Shown here: in pieces, positions 35,896 through 45,420 of the stretch | Numbering within the stretch: the stretch's first letter is position 1 | How the letters are laid out: each line of letters begins with the position of its first letter | Assembly (NCBI RefSeq): GCF_023715585.1 | Contig: NZ_JAMBOK010000001.1 | Coordinates: forward strand, 620,001 to 684,000 | Length of the DNA: 64,000 nucleotides | Origin: Sporosarcina luteola | Lineage (GTDB): Bacteria; Bacillota; Bacilli; Bacillales_A; Planococcaceae | Direction of reading: 5' to 3' | Translations under genes and position numbers: made by a program | Notes under the pieces: model-generated | Databases searched by the model: none | Seen by the model: only the letters and a program-made list of their open reading frames with translations | Told to the model about the DNA's origin: nothing

Positions 35896-36644
35896 CACTT
35901 GGACAATGTACGATATAAAAAAGCTTTTGTTCTTTCCATTTGAGGATTGTTTAATAGGTCGACTGGACTTCCAGATTCAACAATTTCCCCTTTGTCCATG
36001 AAAATCGCTTTGTTAGCGACTTCCTTTGCAAACTCCATTTCGTGAGTGACAACAACCATTGTCATATCCTCTTGAGCAAGGTCCTTCATGACACGAAGCA
36101 CTTCCCCCGTCAATTCCGGATCAAGAGCTGATGTTGGTTCATCGAAGAGGAGAACTTCAGGCTTTCTCATTAAGGCTCGGGCAATGGCCACCCTCTGTTT
36201 CTGACCTCCCGAAAGCTTGGACGGCAATACATCAGCCTTATCTGACAGTCCGACTTTCGACAACAACTCCATGCTCAATTCACGGGTTTGTTCCGCGCTT
36301 CCCTTTTTCAATAGCTTTGGTGCCAGTTCAAGATTCTCCACGACAGTTAAGTGCGGAAATAGATTGAAATGCTGAAACACCATTCCCATTTCGGATGTAA
36401 TCTCTTTCAATTGCTGAGGTTTTGAATAAATGCCATCCTTAACAATATAGTTTCCATTAACTGAAATACTGCCCCCATCCAACTCCTCTAAATGGACAAG
36501 ACTTCTGAGCATCGTGCTTTTCCCCGATCCGGATGGACCGATGACAGCGATGACATCATTTTTATTCACTTCAAAACTAATCTGCTTAAGCACTTCAAGC
36601 GGACCGAATGATTTTTTTATATTTTCCACTTTAAGAATTGGCAT
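35895..36644 (-). CDS. Polar amino acid ABC transporter ATPase (GlnQ type)
   Basis: 249 residues; Walker [10 protein letters not shown] near 33-41, Q-loop [11 protein letters not shown], signature LSGGQKQR, Walker [15 protein letters not shown], and [18 protein letters not shown]-family ATPase that drives import of a polar amino acid (glutamine, arginine or cystine class). Last gene of a three-gene minus-strand operon binding protein - permease - ATPase, separated from the permease by 53 bases. Substrate is not fixed by sequence motifs I can see. Confidence 0.92.
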   Translation of the reverse strand: MPILKVENIKKSFGPLEVLKQISFEVNKNDVIAVIGPSGSGKSTMLRSLVHLEELDGGSISVNGNYIVKDGIYSKPQQLKEITSEMGMVFQHFNLFPHLTVVENLELAPKLLKKGSAEQTRELSMELLSKVGLSDKADVLPSKLSGGQKQRVAIARALMRKPEVLLFDEPTSALDPELTGEVLRVMKDLAQEDMTMVVVTHEMEFAKEVANKAIFMDKGEIVESGSPVDLLNNPQMERTKAFLYRTLSK

Positions 36645-36697
36645 TCTTTACACTCCTCTTTTATATCCCGATACTGTCATATGGATACGTTGAAAAA

Positions 36698-37357
36698 TTA
36701 ATCAAACCGCAATCGTCTCTCCAACCATTTGAAGAACAGAGTCAAAAACAATGTAATTATTAAATAGATGACCCCTGCCAGTAAAAATGGTGTTATTGTG
36801 AAGTCACGGTTGACTGCTGTTTGTGCAAAATGCAACAGTTCAGGAACCGCTACCGCATAGAGTAAAGCCGTATCCTTCACTAGAGTGACTGACTCATTCG
36901 CCACTGCGGGCAACGCAATGCGGAACATTTGAGGGAATACAATTTTTCGCATTGTCTGCCATCTATTCAATCCGAGCACTTTAGCCGCTTCGAACTGACC
37001 TTTGTCGATGGCAAGGAGACCGCCGCGGAAAATTTCAGCGAAATAAGCTGCGTAGTTCAAAATGAATCCTAAGCACGCTGCGGTAAACCGGTCAAGAACT
37101 AGATATTCCCCGACGACCGGAATAAGCGGCAAACCGAATACAATGAACAGGAGCTGCAGCAAGAGCGGCGTTCCCCGCATCAAATAGATATATGCATTTG
37201 CTAAATAAGCTAACGGTTTGATGGAGCTTCTGACAATCAAAGTCAGCAGGAAACCAAGCGGAATCGAGACGATGATGGCTATTAGGAATAATAGGACTGT
37301 CGCTCGGGCTCCTTCGAGCATAGGTATTAAAATGGAAACAAAATAGTCGATAGACAT
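36698..37357 (-). CDS. Polar amino acid ABC transporter permease (HisM/GlnP type)
   Basis: 219 residues, five to six helices, with the permease EAA motif GQFEAAKVLGLNRWQTMRKI (about 135-155) and the PAAT N-terminal IRGTPLLLQLLF equivalent (LMRGTPLLLQLLFIVFG). A single permease gene in the operon implies a homodimer. Ribosome site GGAGTC before the ATG. Lies between its binding protein and ATPase genes. Confidence 0.92.
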   Translation of the reverse strand: MSIDYFVSILIPMLEGARATVLLFLIAIIVSIPLGFLLTLIVRSSIKPLAYLANAYIYLMRGTPLLLQLLFIVFGLPLIPVVGEYLVLDRFTAACLGFILNYAAYFAEIFRGGLLAIDKGQFEAAKVLGLNRWQTMRKIVFPQMFRIALPAVANESVTLVKDTALLYAVAVPELLHFAQTAVNRDFTITPFLLAGVIYLIITLFLTLFFKWLERRLRFD

Positions 37358-37422
37358 ACGTAATGACTCCTTCTAAAAAGCAAAACAGGTTTTCTTATCG
37401 AAAACCCGGCATGCTTGATTCA

Positions 37423-38208
37423 TTATTTAAGTACTTTATCTTCCCCGAACCATTTCGTGGAGATTTCAGCTGCACTGCCGTCTTCATTCATTTTATCAAG
37501 AGCGTTTTGAAGCTTCTCAAGCAATTCTTCATTGCCTTTTTTCACACCTACACCATATTCCTCAGGCGCCAGGGACTCGTCCAACACTTTGAACGCACCT
37601 TCTTGCTTGGACATGTAATAATCAATGACCACTTCGTCAATGATGACTGCATCAACACGGCCGGATTTCAAGTCGGATAGTGCTAGAACATTGTCTGCAT
37701 ATTCGGAGACAGACTTGATTTCAGAACGGATCGGATTGGCGTTCAAAGCGTCCGCTGCCGAGGATAATCCTTGCAGACCTACTTTTTTACCGGATAGATC
37801 TTTTAGTGCTGCAATATCTGAATTTGCTAACGTTGCTACAACTTGCGCGTTTTTCAAATAAGGTTTTGTAAAAAGAACTTTTCCTTTTCGTTCATCCGTG
37901 ATTGTATACCCATTCCAGATCAAATCAATTCGTCCACTGCTTAATTCAGTTTCTTTTGTTTTCCAATCAATCGGTTGGAATTTCACTTCCATACCCATAT
38001 GCTCTGCTGCCGCCTCAGCATATTCGATATCGAAACCAGTGAGATTATTGTTTTCATCCCGGAAACCCATTGGAGCGAACTTATCGTCTACACCGATGAC
38101 AAGAACATCTTTTCCGCCTGACTTTCCAGTTGTTTTGGAATTACCGCAACCTGTTACCACGAGCAATGCTACTATTGATAGGATGAATAGCGTCATATAT
38201 TTTTTCAA
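37423..38208 (-). CDS. Amino acid ABC transporter substrate-binding lipoprotein
   Basis: 261-residue SBP_bac_3 family lipoprotein: signal with lipobox VVTGC (Cys ~21), then DKFAPMGFRDENNNLTGFDIEYA (typical cluster 3 start), RIDLIWNGYTIT, KKVGLQGLSSAADAL, DAVIIDEVVIDYY, GVGVKKGNEELL. It binds a polar amino acid outside the membrane and feeds the adjacent permease. Asp/Arg ligand-site residues of the family appear present. First gene of the operon; no riboswitch or T-box was seen in the ~230 bases upstream. Confidence 0.92.
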   Translation of the reverse strand: MKKYMTLFILSIVALLVVTGCGNSKTTGKSGGKDVLVIGVDDKFAPMGFRDENNNLTGFDIEYAEAAAEHMGMEVKFQPIDWKTKETELSSGRIDLIWNGYTITDERKGKVLFTKPYLKNAQVVATLANSDIAALKDLSGKKVGLQGLSSAADALNANPIRSEIKSVSEYADNVLALSDLKSGRVDAVIIDEVVIDYYMSKQEGAFKVLDESLAPEEYGVGVKKGNEELLEKLQNALDKMNEDGSAAEISTKWFGEDKVLK

Positions 38209-38441
38209 TGATCTCTCTCCTTTTTATATTCTCGCTTTAACACTTTAGTCTGTTAACGTATTGCTACTATATCATGCTTTACCTATAAAGAGAACCCCTT
38301 AAACGAATTGCGGAATTTTCTTTCAATGGACCCATGCTTAGTATACGGAAGAGCTAAGTTTTGATTCTGTTTAAATAGGTAATTGAACAGTAATAGAGCA
38401 AATTGAAAAACACGAATCATCCATTAAAGGAGGAGATTGAA

Positions 38442-38726
38442 ATGGATAAAGACCTCATGGGCGAAAAATTTCAAAGTGAAGATAACAAGAAGGATTTTAA
38501 AAATGAATTTGTGGAAAGCAGCAAGAACAATATATCCATGCAAAAACAGCAGGCCTATGCGAGACAAACAGCAAGAAACGAGTCGGATAGCGAACCGAAT
38601 GGAATGGATCTGGAAACCATTTTTGAAAAAGGGCTATCTTTCCAGGAAAGTCCCGAGGAATATTTTTCACAACGGATGAATCATTTTGAGAAAGAGCCAA
38701 ACAGCATCAACCGAAAAGATAGATGA
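38442..38726 (+). CDS. Uncharacterised 94-residue hydrophilic protein
   Basis: Starts at ATG 38442, AAAGGAGGA 7 bases upstream; the frame from 38403 has no such support. The protein is highly charged and rich in Glu, Lys, Asn and Gln, with no Cys and no hydrophobic segment, starting MDKDLMGEKFQSEDNKKDFK and ending in a polar tail. Low-complexity and probably partly disordered or coiled. Not recognised; it may be a stress- or spore-associated small protein, but nothing in the sequence fixes this. A terminator follows within 15 bases, so it is a complete transcription unit. Confidence 0.7.
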   Translation: MDKDLMGEKFQSEDNKKDFKNEFVESSKNNISMQKQQAYARQTARNESDSEPNGMDLETIFEKGLSFQESPEEYFSQRMNHFEKEPNSINRKDR

Positions 38727-38740
38727 ACAGAAACAAAAAC

Positions 38741-38789
38741 GCTGCCTGGATTATCAGTTTTCACTGACTATCCGGGCAGCCTTGATTTT
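38741..38789. terminator. Bidirectional terminator closing the fatty-acid-type regulon
   Basis: GCTGCC-GGAT-TCAGT pairs with ACTGA-ATCC-GGCAGC with small bulges (38741-38780). T-runs lie on the plus side and, via AAAAAC, on the minus side. It separates the 94-residue protein gene from the ligase gene. Confidence 0.75.
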
Positions 38790-38898
38790 TCCGACGTCCC
38801 ATAACACACCGAATTGGCCTTTTGCAAATGAATTTGTCATGATATCGCTGAGTATCTTCAATTCTGGGACGAATGTAATATCAGTATTGAATAATATT

Positions 38899-40479
38899 TT
38901 AATGAACTTTTCTAAAAGTGTCTTTCCAATACTTCTCTTTCACATGCCGTCTTAAAACCTTCCCTACTGTGCTGGTAGGAAGCTCATCCACGAAGACAAT
39001 CGATTTTGGCACTTTATATTTCGGCAGCTTAGCAGCGACAAAATCAATCATCTCTTGTTCAGTAGCTTGGCTTCCGTTCTTCAGGACAACTTCGGCATGC
39101 ACAATCTCGCCCCATTCCTCGTTAGGGACTCCGATAATGACTGAGTTGCTGACATCTGGGTGGGAGTTGACGGCATTTTCCACTTCAACTGCATATACAT
39201 TGAAACCTCCGGTGATGATCATGTCCTTTTTGCGATCGACGATGTAAAAATAACCTTTGTCGTCAACATAGCCAAGGTCTCCAGATTTCCAGAAGCCGTT
39301 CTCAAATTCGGAAGCCGTTTCCTCTGGTGCATTTTTATATCCTTTAATGACTGAATCAGAGCGGATCCACAGCTCACCAATCGTACCAACCGGAACTTCT
39401 TTCCCTTCTGGATCTGCAACAAACACATCGACACCCAGCAATGGCTGTCCCGCTGCCGAAAGGCGTTTTCGATCTTCGGCCGTTTTTATGATATGATCCT
39501 TTTTCCTCAAACTTAATACCGGCGGGAAGGCTTCAGTGGAACCGTAACCTTGCACAAAAACATTGCCGAATTTATTCTGTAGCGTTTCGAGCTTTGACGT
39601 GCTCATCGGTGATGCTCCGTACAGGATACAATCCAATGTACTCAAATTATATTTATCGTGTAGCCCGAGTTCTTCCAGCCGATACAGCAAAGTAGGGACT
39701 GCAAATGTAGCAGTGATGCCATATTCTTGTATCGTTTTGCATAACAACTCCAAATCAGGCAAATTGATAGTATAATTTGTTCCACCTTTCATATGGGTTG
39801 GCGGAGCAAATGCGCCGGTAGCATGTGTCATTGGCGTCATATGCAGGAATTTGGTGTCTTCTCGATAAATATTATCCGGAATGGAATGGTTCTGTACGAT
39901 CGTGCCGAAGATATTACGGAAAGTATACATCGCACATTTTCCGCGTCCTGTCGTACCTCCCGTAAAACGATACAAGATGACATGCTCGTCTATATCGTAT
40001 TCCGTATCGATATGCGCATCACTTTGCCCTTTGATGATATCCCAGAAATATTCAACTTTTTCGTGTTCCTTATCGCTTCTATCCATGCAAACAATGCGGA
40101 TACCTCTATTGTTTAGTTCTTTCAGATAACCATCCTTTAACAACACTGCGTCTTCTACGAAAATGACTTTCGGTTTCACATAATCAATCTGATACAAATG
40201 CTCGGTCAAATTGTCCCGGTAATTAAGCCAGACCCCTGCCACTTCCGTTTTATAGGGTCCAAAATTTAAGAAACTCATATTATCGTTTTCGAGTAACGCC
40301 GCGTAAGAATCACCTTTCTCAAGTTGAAAATGATCCGTTAGCAGATGGCAGATCTTATTCGTAAATAAATCCAGTTCTTTGTATGTGAATTCCCTTTTTC
40401 TTTCCGTATTGACCAATGCTAATTTGTCAGGCCGCTTCAATGCGTTGTCACGATACATTCTGGCAAAATTTACTTTCAT
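38899..40479 (-). CDS. AMP-dependent acyl-CoA synthetase/ligase (A)
   Basis: About 526 residues of the ANL superfamily. P-loop-like YRFTGGTTGRGKCAMYT (A3), GYGSTEAFPP (A5), GDLGYVDDKGYFYIVDRKKDMIITGG (A7-A8) and the catalytic A10 lysine in TSTVGKVLRR. It activates a carboxylic acid with ATP to the acyl-CoA. ATG at 40479 is 9 bases from AAAGGGG and preferred over 40488. It is the last gene of the minus-strand regulon, 18-26 bases after the thiolase. Chain specificity unknown. Confidence 0.9.
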   Translation of the reverse strand: MKVNFARMYRDNALKRPDKLALVNTERKREFTYKELDLFTNKICHLLTDHFQLEKGDSYAALLENDNMSFLNFGPYKTEVAGVWLNYRDNLTEHLYQIDYVKPKVIFVEDAVLLKDGYLKELNNRGIRIVCMDRSDKEHEKVEYFWDIIKGQSDAHIDTEYDIDEHVILYRFTGGTTGRGKCAMYTFRNIFGTIVQNHSIPDNIYREDTKFLHMTPMTHATGAFAPPTHMKGGTNYTINLPDLELLCKTIQEYGITATFAVPTLLYRLEELGLHDKYNLSTLDCILYGASPMSTSKLETLQNKFGNVFVQGYGSTEAFPPVLSLRKKDHIIKTAEDRKRLSAAGQPLLGVDVFVADPEGKEVPVGTIGELWIRSDSVIKGYKNAPEETASEFENGFWKSGDLGYVDDKGYFYIVDRKKDMIITGGFNVYAVEVENAVNSHPDVSNSVIIGVPNEEWGEIVHAEVVLKNGSQATEQEMIDFVAAKLPKYKVPKSIVFVDELPTSTVGKVLRRHVKEKYWKDTFRKVH

Positions 40480-40505
40480 CCTTTGCATCCCCTTTAAACG
40501 TGGTC

Positions 40506-41657
40506 CTACTCCAATCTTTCAATGACAGTGGCATTCGCCATCCCCATTCCTTCACAAATTGTAAGCAAACCAAATCGTTCATTATTCCGTTCAAGACGAT
40601 TTAACAAGGTTACAAGTAATTTTGTTCCTGTCGCGCCAAGAGGATGTCCTAAAGCAATGGCTCCCCCATCAACATTTAATTTTTCATATTCTCCCTCAAC
40701 ATCTTTTAACCATACCAAAGGAACTTGAGCAAAAGCTTCATTCACTTCATAGGTATCGATGTCCTTTACAGATAGACCTGCTTTTTTCAATACTTTTCTG
40801 GTCGCTTCGATTGGACCTGTCAGCATAAGCGTTGGATCCGATCCGACGACGGAGCATGCAACGATACGGGCACGTGGTTTTAATCCTAATTTTTCTGCTT
40901 TTTCACGGGACATCAACAGAACCGCTGAGGCTCCATCACTAATCTGACTTGCATTCCCTGCCGTGATTACACCGTTTTCATCAAAAACCGTTTTTAATCC
41001 GCTTAAAATCTCCAACGTTGTCCCTTCACGCGGACCTTCATCTACAGCAAATAGGGTCGTTGTCCCATCTTCTTGCTCAACTTCCACAGGTACGATCTCA
41101 TTTTCAAAATGCCCATTTTCAATGGCGTTGAATGCACGAGAATGGCTGTTTACAGAGTATTGATCCAACTCTTCCCGTGTCAAACCCCATTCTTTAACCA
41201 TTCTTTCGGATGACATCCCTTGGTTTATAATTTCATATTGATCGGTCAATTTCTTACTTGGACCTTTATCGAGCAGGCTCGAAAACATCGGGACACGAGT
41301 CATGCTTTCGACACCTCCCGCAATGACAATGTCCATATCGCCGGAGGCAATCGCTTGTGCTGCAAAATGCACAGCCTGTTGACTAGATCCGCATTGACGA
41401 TCGATTGTCACACCTGGTACGTGGATTGGAAATCCAGCTATCAATAATGAAGTTCTGGCGATATTCATGGCTTGCTCCCCCACCTGGGATCCGCAACCTA
41501 AAATGACATCTTCTACCTCACCTTTATCGATCCCGGTACGTTTCACGACTTCATCTAGTACGATTGCTGCTAAATCATCTGGCCGAACATGGGCCAAAGC
41601 CCCTCCTCGTCTCCCTACTGCAGTCCGAACCCCTTCAACAATGACTACTTCCCTCAT
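40506..41657 (-). CDS. Thiolase family acetyl-CoA acyltransferase (FadA type)
   Basis: 383 residues; nucleophile Cys89 in DRQCGSSQQAV, NGG-type VNEAFAQVPL, GHPLGATGTK with catalytic His, and second Cys in TICEGMGMANA. Type II/degradative thiolase that cleaves 3-oxoacyl-CoA with CoA. It is separate from the SCP2-type thiolase encoded earlier in the same regulon, so two cleavage steps or two substrates are served. Strong AAGGGAG ribosome site. Preceded by a 93-base gap after the acyl-CoA dehydrogenase. Confidence 0.93.
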   Translation of the reverse strand: MREVVIVEGVRTAVGRRGGALAHVRPDDLAAIVLDEVVKRTGIDKGEVEDVILGCGSQVGEQAMNIARTSLLIAGFPIHVPGVTIDRQCGSSQQAVHFAAQAIASGDMDIVIAGGVESMTRVPMFSSLLDKGPSKKLTDQYEIINQGMSSERMVKEWGLTREELDQYSVNSHSRAFNAIENGHFENEIVPVEVEQEDGTTTLFAVDEGPREGTTLEILSGLKTVFDENGVITAGNASQISDGASAVLLMSREKAEKLGLKPRARIVACSVVGSDPTLMLTGPIEATRKVLKKAGLSVKDIDTYEVNEAFAQVPLVWLKDVEGEYEKLNVDGGAIALGHPLGATGTKLLVTLLNRLERNNERFGLLTICEGMGMANATVIERLE

Positions 41658-41750
41658 GTATCTATTCTCCCTTGAACTACTATAATTTTGGCATTCCTAT
41701 CTTGGAATAATAGATAGACAACGTTTCATTATTCCTGAGATTTCCCTTTG

Positions 41751-42929
41751 TTATAACCCAAGTTTTTTCGCAATAATGGTTTTCATAATCTCGTTCGATC
41801 CGGCGTAAATGGGCACAACTGCAATATCACGGTACCAGCGGGCAATTTTATATTCTTCCATGTATCCGTATCCGCCATGAAGTTGCATACACTCAGGCGC
41901 CATTTTTCTCGCATTATCCGAAATCCACCACTTAGCCATCGACACTTCTTTTTGAAGTTCTTCCCCTGACATATGTTTTACAATTAAATCATCCAAAAAT
42001 GTTCGGCCTATTTGAACATGCGTTGCCATTTCAGCGAGTTTAAATTGCGTGTTTTGGAATTTACCAATTGGTAGTCCAAAAGCTTCGCGTTCCTTCACAT
42101 ATTCAATCGTCATACGCAACATTTCTTCCGCTGCAACCTGCGCACCTACAACCGAAAGAATTCTTTCCTGCTGCAACTCTTTCATTAAGTGATAGAATCC
42201 GTTACCTTCTTCACCTAGTAAATTGGCAGCTGGGACTTTGACGTTTTCAAAAACCAATTCTGCTGTATCCTGACTGTGCAATCCGATCTTTTTGAGCTTT
42301 CTTCCGCGGGAGAAACCAGGCATATCACTTTCAACTAAAAATAAACTAATTCCCTTATGCGCTGGGACTGCCTTTGGATTTGTTTTAGCAACAACCACGA
42401 CTAGATCGGATTGGATACCATTGGAAATGAATGTTTTTTGACCATTTAATAGATAACTATCCCCATCCTTAATAGCGGTTGTACGAATGGAAGCCAAATC
42501 GGATCCTGCACCTGGCTCTGTCATTGCGATGGCGGTAATGATATCGCCGCTCATACAGCCGGGCAAGTACCTTCTCTTTTGTTCTTCTGTTCCAAAATTA
42601 TTAATGTACGGAACAACGATACCGCTGTGAAGGTCAAGACCACCTAAGCCAAATCCGATGCGGCAAAGCTCTTCGTTTAAAATCACAGTAAAAAGAAAAT
42701 CCGCTCCTATCCCCCCATATTCCTCGCCTATCCAAGAACATAGAAATCCATTTTCTCCGACTTTCTTCCAAAAACTGCGCGGAACAAGCCCCTCTTCTTC
42801 CCACTGTTCAAAATAAGGAATAGCCTCTTTTTCAAGGAATTTTCTTAATGCGTCCCGAAACATTTGATGTTCTTCCGTAAAATAAGATTGCTTACTTATT
42901 GCAGCTTCCTTAACAGTCGCGTTTTTCAT
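41751..42929 (-). CDS. Acyl-CoA dehydrogenase (A)
   Basis: 392-residue FAD flavoprotein of the ACAD family: AMTEPGAGSDLASIRTTA near 135-150, KTFISNGIQSDLVVVVAKT, GLHSQDTAELVFENVKVPA, QLHGGYGYMEEYKIARWYRD and the C-terminal YAGSNEI, whose Glu is in the catalytic-base position of short-chain-type ACADs. It introduces the 2,3-double bond and passes electrons to ETF. Its ATG overlaps the upstream ligase stop by 4 bases (42926-42929). Confidence 0.93.
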   Translation of the reverse strand: MKNATVKEAAISKQSYFTEEHQMFRDALRKFLEKEAIPYFEQWEEEGLVPRSFWKKVGENGFLCSWIGEEYGGIGADFLFTVILNEELCRIGFGLGGLDLHSGIVVPYINNFGTEEQKRRYLPGCMSGDIITAIAMTEPGAGSDLASIRTTAIKDGDSYLLNGQKTFISNGIQSDLVVVVAKTNPKAVPAHKGISLFLVESDMPGFSRGRKLKKIGLHSQDTAELVFENVKVPAANLLGEEGNGFYHLMKELQQERILSVVGAQVAAEEMLRMTIEYVKEREAFGLPIGKFQNTQFKLAEMATHVQIGRTFLDDLIVKHMSGEELQKEVSMAKWWISDNARKMAPECMQLHGGYGYMEEYKIARWYRDIAVVPIYAGSNEIMKTIIAKKLGL

Positions 42930-44476
42930 CGTTCCACCCCCATTGGGAGAGTATTGCTTTCAGTGTATGCCTCTCTTAACTGATATTTCATTAGTTTTCC
43001 AGAGGCGTTTCTCGGTAAAGCATCTACAAAAACCACTTTCTTAGGCGCTTTGAAACGTGCAATATTTAATTGAGTAAAATCAATGATTTCTTGTTCAGTA
43101 ACTTCTTCATTAGGTTTCTTCACAACGATTGCCGTAACAAGCTCTCCCCATTTCGTATCAGGACTGCCAATGACTGCCACATCCGCAACCTTGGGATGCA
43201 TGCCAATTGTATTCTCCACTTCAATGGAATAAATATTTTCTCCGCCTGAAATAATCATGTCTTTATTTCGATCGACCAGTTGAATATATCCATCTTGATC
43301 TTTCATTGCTAAATCCCCGGTATGAAGCCAGCCGTCTCTAATTGTCTTCGCTGTAGCTTCCGGATTGTTATAATACTCTTTCATCACAGTTGGACCTTTA
43401 AATAGTAGTTCTCCAACCACACCCGGTTCTACCGATTCCCCTTGCTCATTCACGATATCCACTAAAGTGAACATCGAAGAATTTTTTCCGGCCATTCCGG
43501 CGTGCTTCTTATGATCTTTTGGATATAAAACAATTCCATTTGGTCCCCCCTCGGTCTGACCACATAAACTGTACATTTGGTGGGTTCCGTAATAATCGAT
43601 GCATTTACGAACCACATCCACCGACATTGGTGCCGCGCCATAGAGGATCTTTTCTACTGATGAAAAATTAATATCTTCATCTTTCGGTGTATTGATAAAT
43701 GCGATATGCATCGTTGGGACGGCTAAAAAGCTAGTAATACGGTACTTTTTAATATCCGCTAAAATCACTCTTGGATTAAAATCACGATAGACAACCGTCG
43801 TTGCCCCAATGTAAAACCCACTAAGCATACCAATTGTCAATTGTGCGCAATGGAACAATGGGCAGAAATTCATCATTCGTTCATCTGAATGATAATTCAG
43901 CGTTAAGATGAACTGTAATGCCACAGCCTCTACGCGATCATGGTCAAATAATGCACCTTTGGGTAATCCCGTTGTCCCTGAAGTGTAAAGTAAATGCAAA
44001 TCATCTGTGCCATTTAACTGAATTCCAGGGTTTTCTGTCCTATCAATAAAAAGCTTTGAGAGAGATCCATACCGTTTATTTATTGCAAAAGGCGCAGTGA
44101 ATTGCTTTGATACCGTTGGAATCTCCTTTATAGCTTCATAGACAATTTCTTCGTACTCTTGGTCAGCAACAATAAAATTTGATTCGGATTGGGTCATAAT
44201 ATAGTTAATTTCTTTAGGTGATAAACGGAAATTTATCGGAACGAGTATAGCCCCAATCTTAGCACCCGCATAGTATGTGAAAACAAAATCAGCAGAGTTC
44301 TTCATGAACATCGCGATTTTATCGCCTTTTTTCACGCCTTCCTTTACTAGTCCGTGTGCCAACTGGTTCACTTTCACATTAAACTCCTCGTACGTATATG
44401 TGCTATTTTGATAGATTAACGCTTCTTTACTTGGATGTCTCAGTGTATTCACTTCCAACATTTCAACGATATTCAT
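42926..44476 (-). CDS. Long-chain-type fatty acid CoA ligase (B)
   Basis: 516-residue ANL ligase: LLYTSGTTGLPKGALFDH (A3), GQTEGGPNG (A5), LHTGDLAMKDQDGYIQLVDR (A7), KDMIISGGENIYSIEVEN (A8) and A10 lysine in ALPRNASGKLMKYQLRE. Closest in style to FadD/medium-chain ligases. It acts on the entry acid of the pathway. Its start codon overlaps the tail of a decayed third ligase (44473-44601), evidence of duplication and loss at this spot. Confidence 0.92.
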   Translation of the reverse strand: MNIVEMLEVNTLRHPSKEALIYQNSTYTYEEFNVKVNQLAHGLVKEGVKKGDKIAMFMKNSADFVFTYYAGAKIGAILVPINFRLSPKEINYIMTQSESNFIVADQEYEEIVYEAIKEIPTVSKQFTAPFAINKRYGSLSKLFIDRTENPGIQLNGTDDLHLLYTSGTTGLPKGALFDHDRVEAVALQFILTLNYHSDERMMNFCPLFHCAQLTIGMLSGFYIGATTVVYRDFNPRVILADIKKYRITSFLAVPTMHIAFINTPKDEDINFSSVEKILYGAAPMSVDVVRKCIDYYGTHQMYSLCGQTEGGPNGIVLYPKDHKKHAGMAGKNSSMFTLVDIVNEQGESVEPGVVGELLFKGPTVMKEYYNNPEATAKTIRDGWLHTGDLAMKDQDGYIQLVDRNKDMIISGGENIYSIEVENTIGMHPKVADVAVIGSPDTKWGELVTAIVVKKPNEEVTEQEIIDFTQLNIARFKAPKKVVFVDALPRNASGKLMKYQLREAYTESNTLPMGVER

Positions 44477-44601
44477 CCTTTTCCCCTCACTTCATTATTT
44501 TTTATCAATGAACATTCCAAGAAATTGTGAACCAGCCTTCTAGGCACTTTTCCGATTGTTGTAACAGGCAGCTCCTCGACAAAGTAAATAATTTTAAATG
44601 T
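44473..44601 (-). pseudogene. C-terminal relic of a third acyl-CoA ligase
   Basis: About 42 codons between the ligase B and SDR genes translate as FKIIYFVEELPVTTIGKVPR followed by RLVHNFLE. This matches the A10 end of ANL ligases (compare IVFVDELPTSTVGKVLRR in ligase A). It is preceded by an in-frame TAA and has no start or upstream domain. It looks like the tail of a deleted ligase gene, left when the rest was lost. Confidence 0.75.
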
Positions 44602-44634
44602 TTACTGGAACCGATTTTCCTTTTTCCGATGCAT

Positions 44635-45405
44635 TTATCTAGGCGACATACGGATGCTTCCATCCAGACGTACAACTTCTCCGTTGATATACTCGTTTTC
44701 AATCATAAATTTTACTAAATCTGCATATTCATCTGGTCTTCCCAACCGTTTCGGAAATTCCACGGATTTCTCCAATTTCTCCACCACATGATCATCTAAT
44801 ATTTCGGCTAAAGGTGTGCGGAATAGTCCCGGTGCAATTGTATTCACCCGGATACCGAATGAAGAGAGATCCCGAGCGGCAGGCAATGTCAATCCGACCA
44901 CCCCTGCTTTACTTGCACCGTAAGCTGTTTGGCCCATCTGTCCTTCGTACGCCGCAACAGATGCGGTATTAATAATAACTCCCCGCTCTCCGGAATCTGT
45001 AAGTGGTTCGTTTTTTGCAATCTGCTCTGCCGCCAGCCGAAGTACATTAAATGTCCCGAACAAATTGATATCAACTACCTTTTTGAAGTTCTCAAACGGA
45101 ATCACACCTGACCGACCGATTATCTTTTGTGCAATACCTACTCCTGCGCAATTTACACAAATATGGAGCGAACCATGTTGTTCCATTGTTTGCTGGATTC
45201 CTGCATGAACGGCAGCCTCATCTGATACATTCACAACTGCATAGGACACCTTTTCTCCAAGTTCATTACTCGCTTGTTTCGCTTTTTCTTCATTCAAATC
45301 AAATATGACCACTTTTGCCCCTTTTTCAGCCAATGCTTTCACGGTTCCCAACCCTAATCCGGATGCTCCTCCGGTTACGATTGCCACTTTGTTTTCAATA
45401 TTCAT
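44635..45405 (-). CDS. SDR family 3-hydroxyacyl-CoA dehydrogenase, HSD10-like (A)
   Basis: 256 residues. NAD-binding TGGASGLGLGTV (~11-22), CVNCAGVGIA, catalytic Ser in NTASVAAYEGQ and Tyr/Lys in TAYGASKAG. The overall pattern follows type 2 (HSD17B10) 3-hydroxyacyl-CoA dehydrogenases, which oxidise 3-hydroxy- and 2-methyl-3-hydroxyacyl-CoA. A close paralogue lies 2 kb further upstream in the same regulon. Good AGGGGG ribosome site. Confidence 0.9.
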   Translation of the reverse strand: MNIENKVAIVTGGASGLGLGTVKALAEKGAKVVIFDLNEEKAKQASNELGEKVSYAVVNVSDEAAVHAGIQQTMEQHGSLHICVNCAGVGIAQKIIGRSGVIPFENFKKVVDINLFGTFNVLRLAAEQIAKNEPLTDSGERGVIINTASVAAYEGQMGQTAYGASKAGVVGLTLPAARDLSSFGIRVNTIAPGLFRTPLAEILDDHVVEKLEKSVEFPKRLGRPDEYADLVKFMIENEYINGEVVRLDGSIRMSPR

Positions 45406-45420
45406 TTTGTTGCCCCCTAT

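Noticed and set aside
38208..38441. T-box or riboswitch before the amino acid ABC operon
   Set aside because: No T-box core (TGGNACC-type) or other conserved leader structure was found in the ~230 bases.
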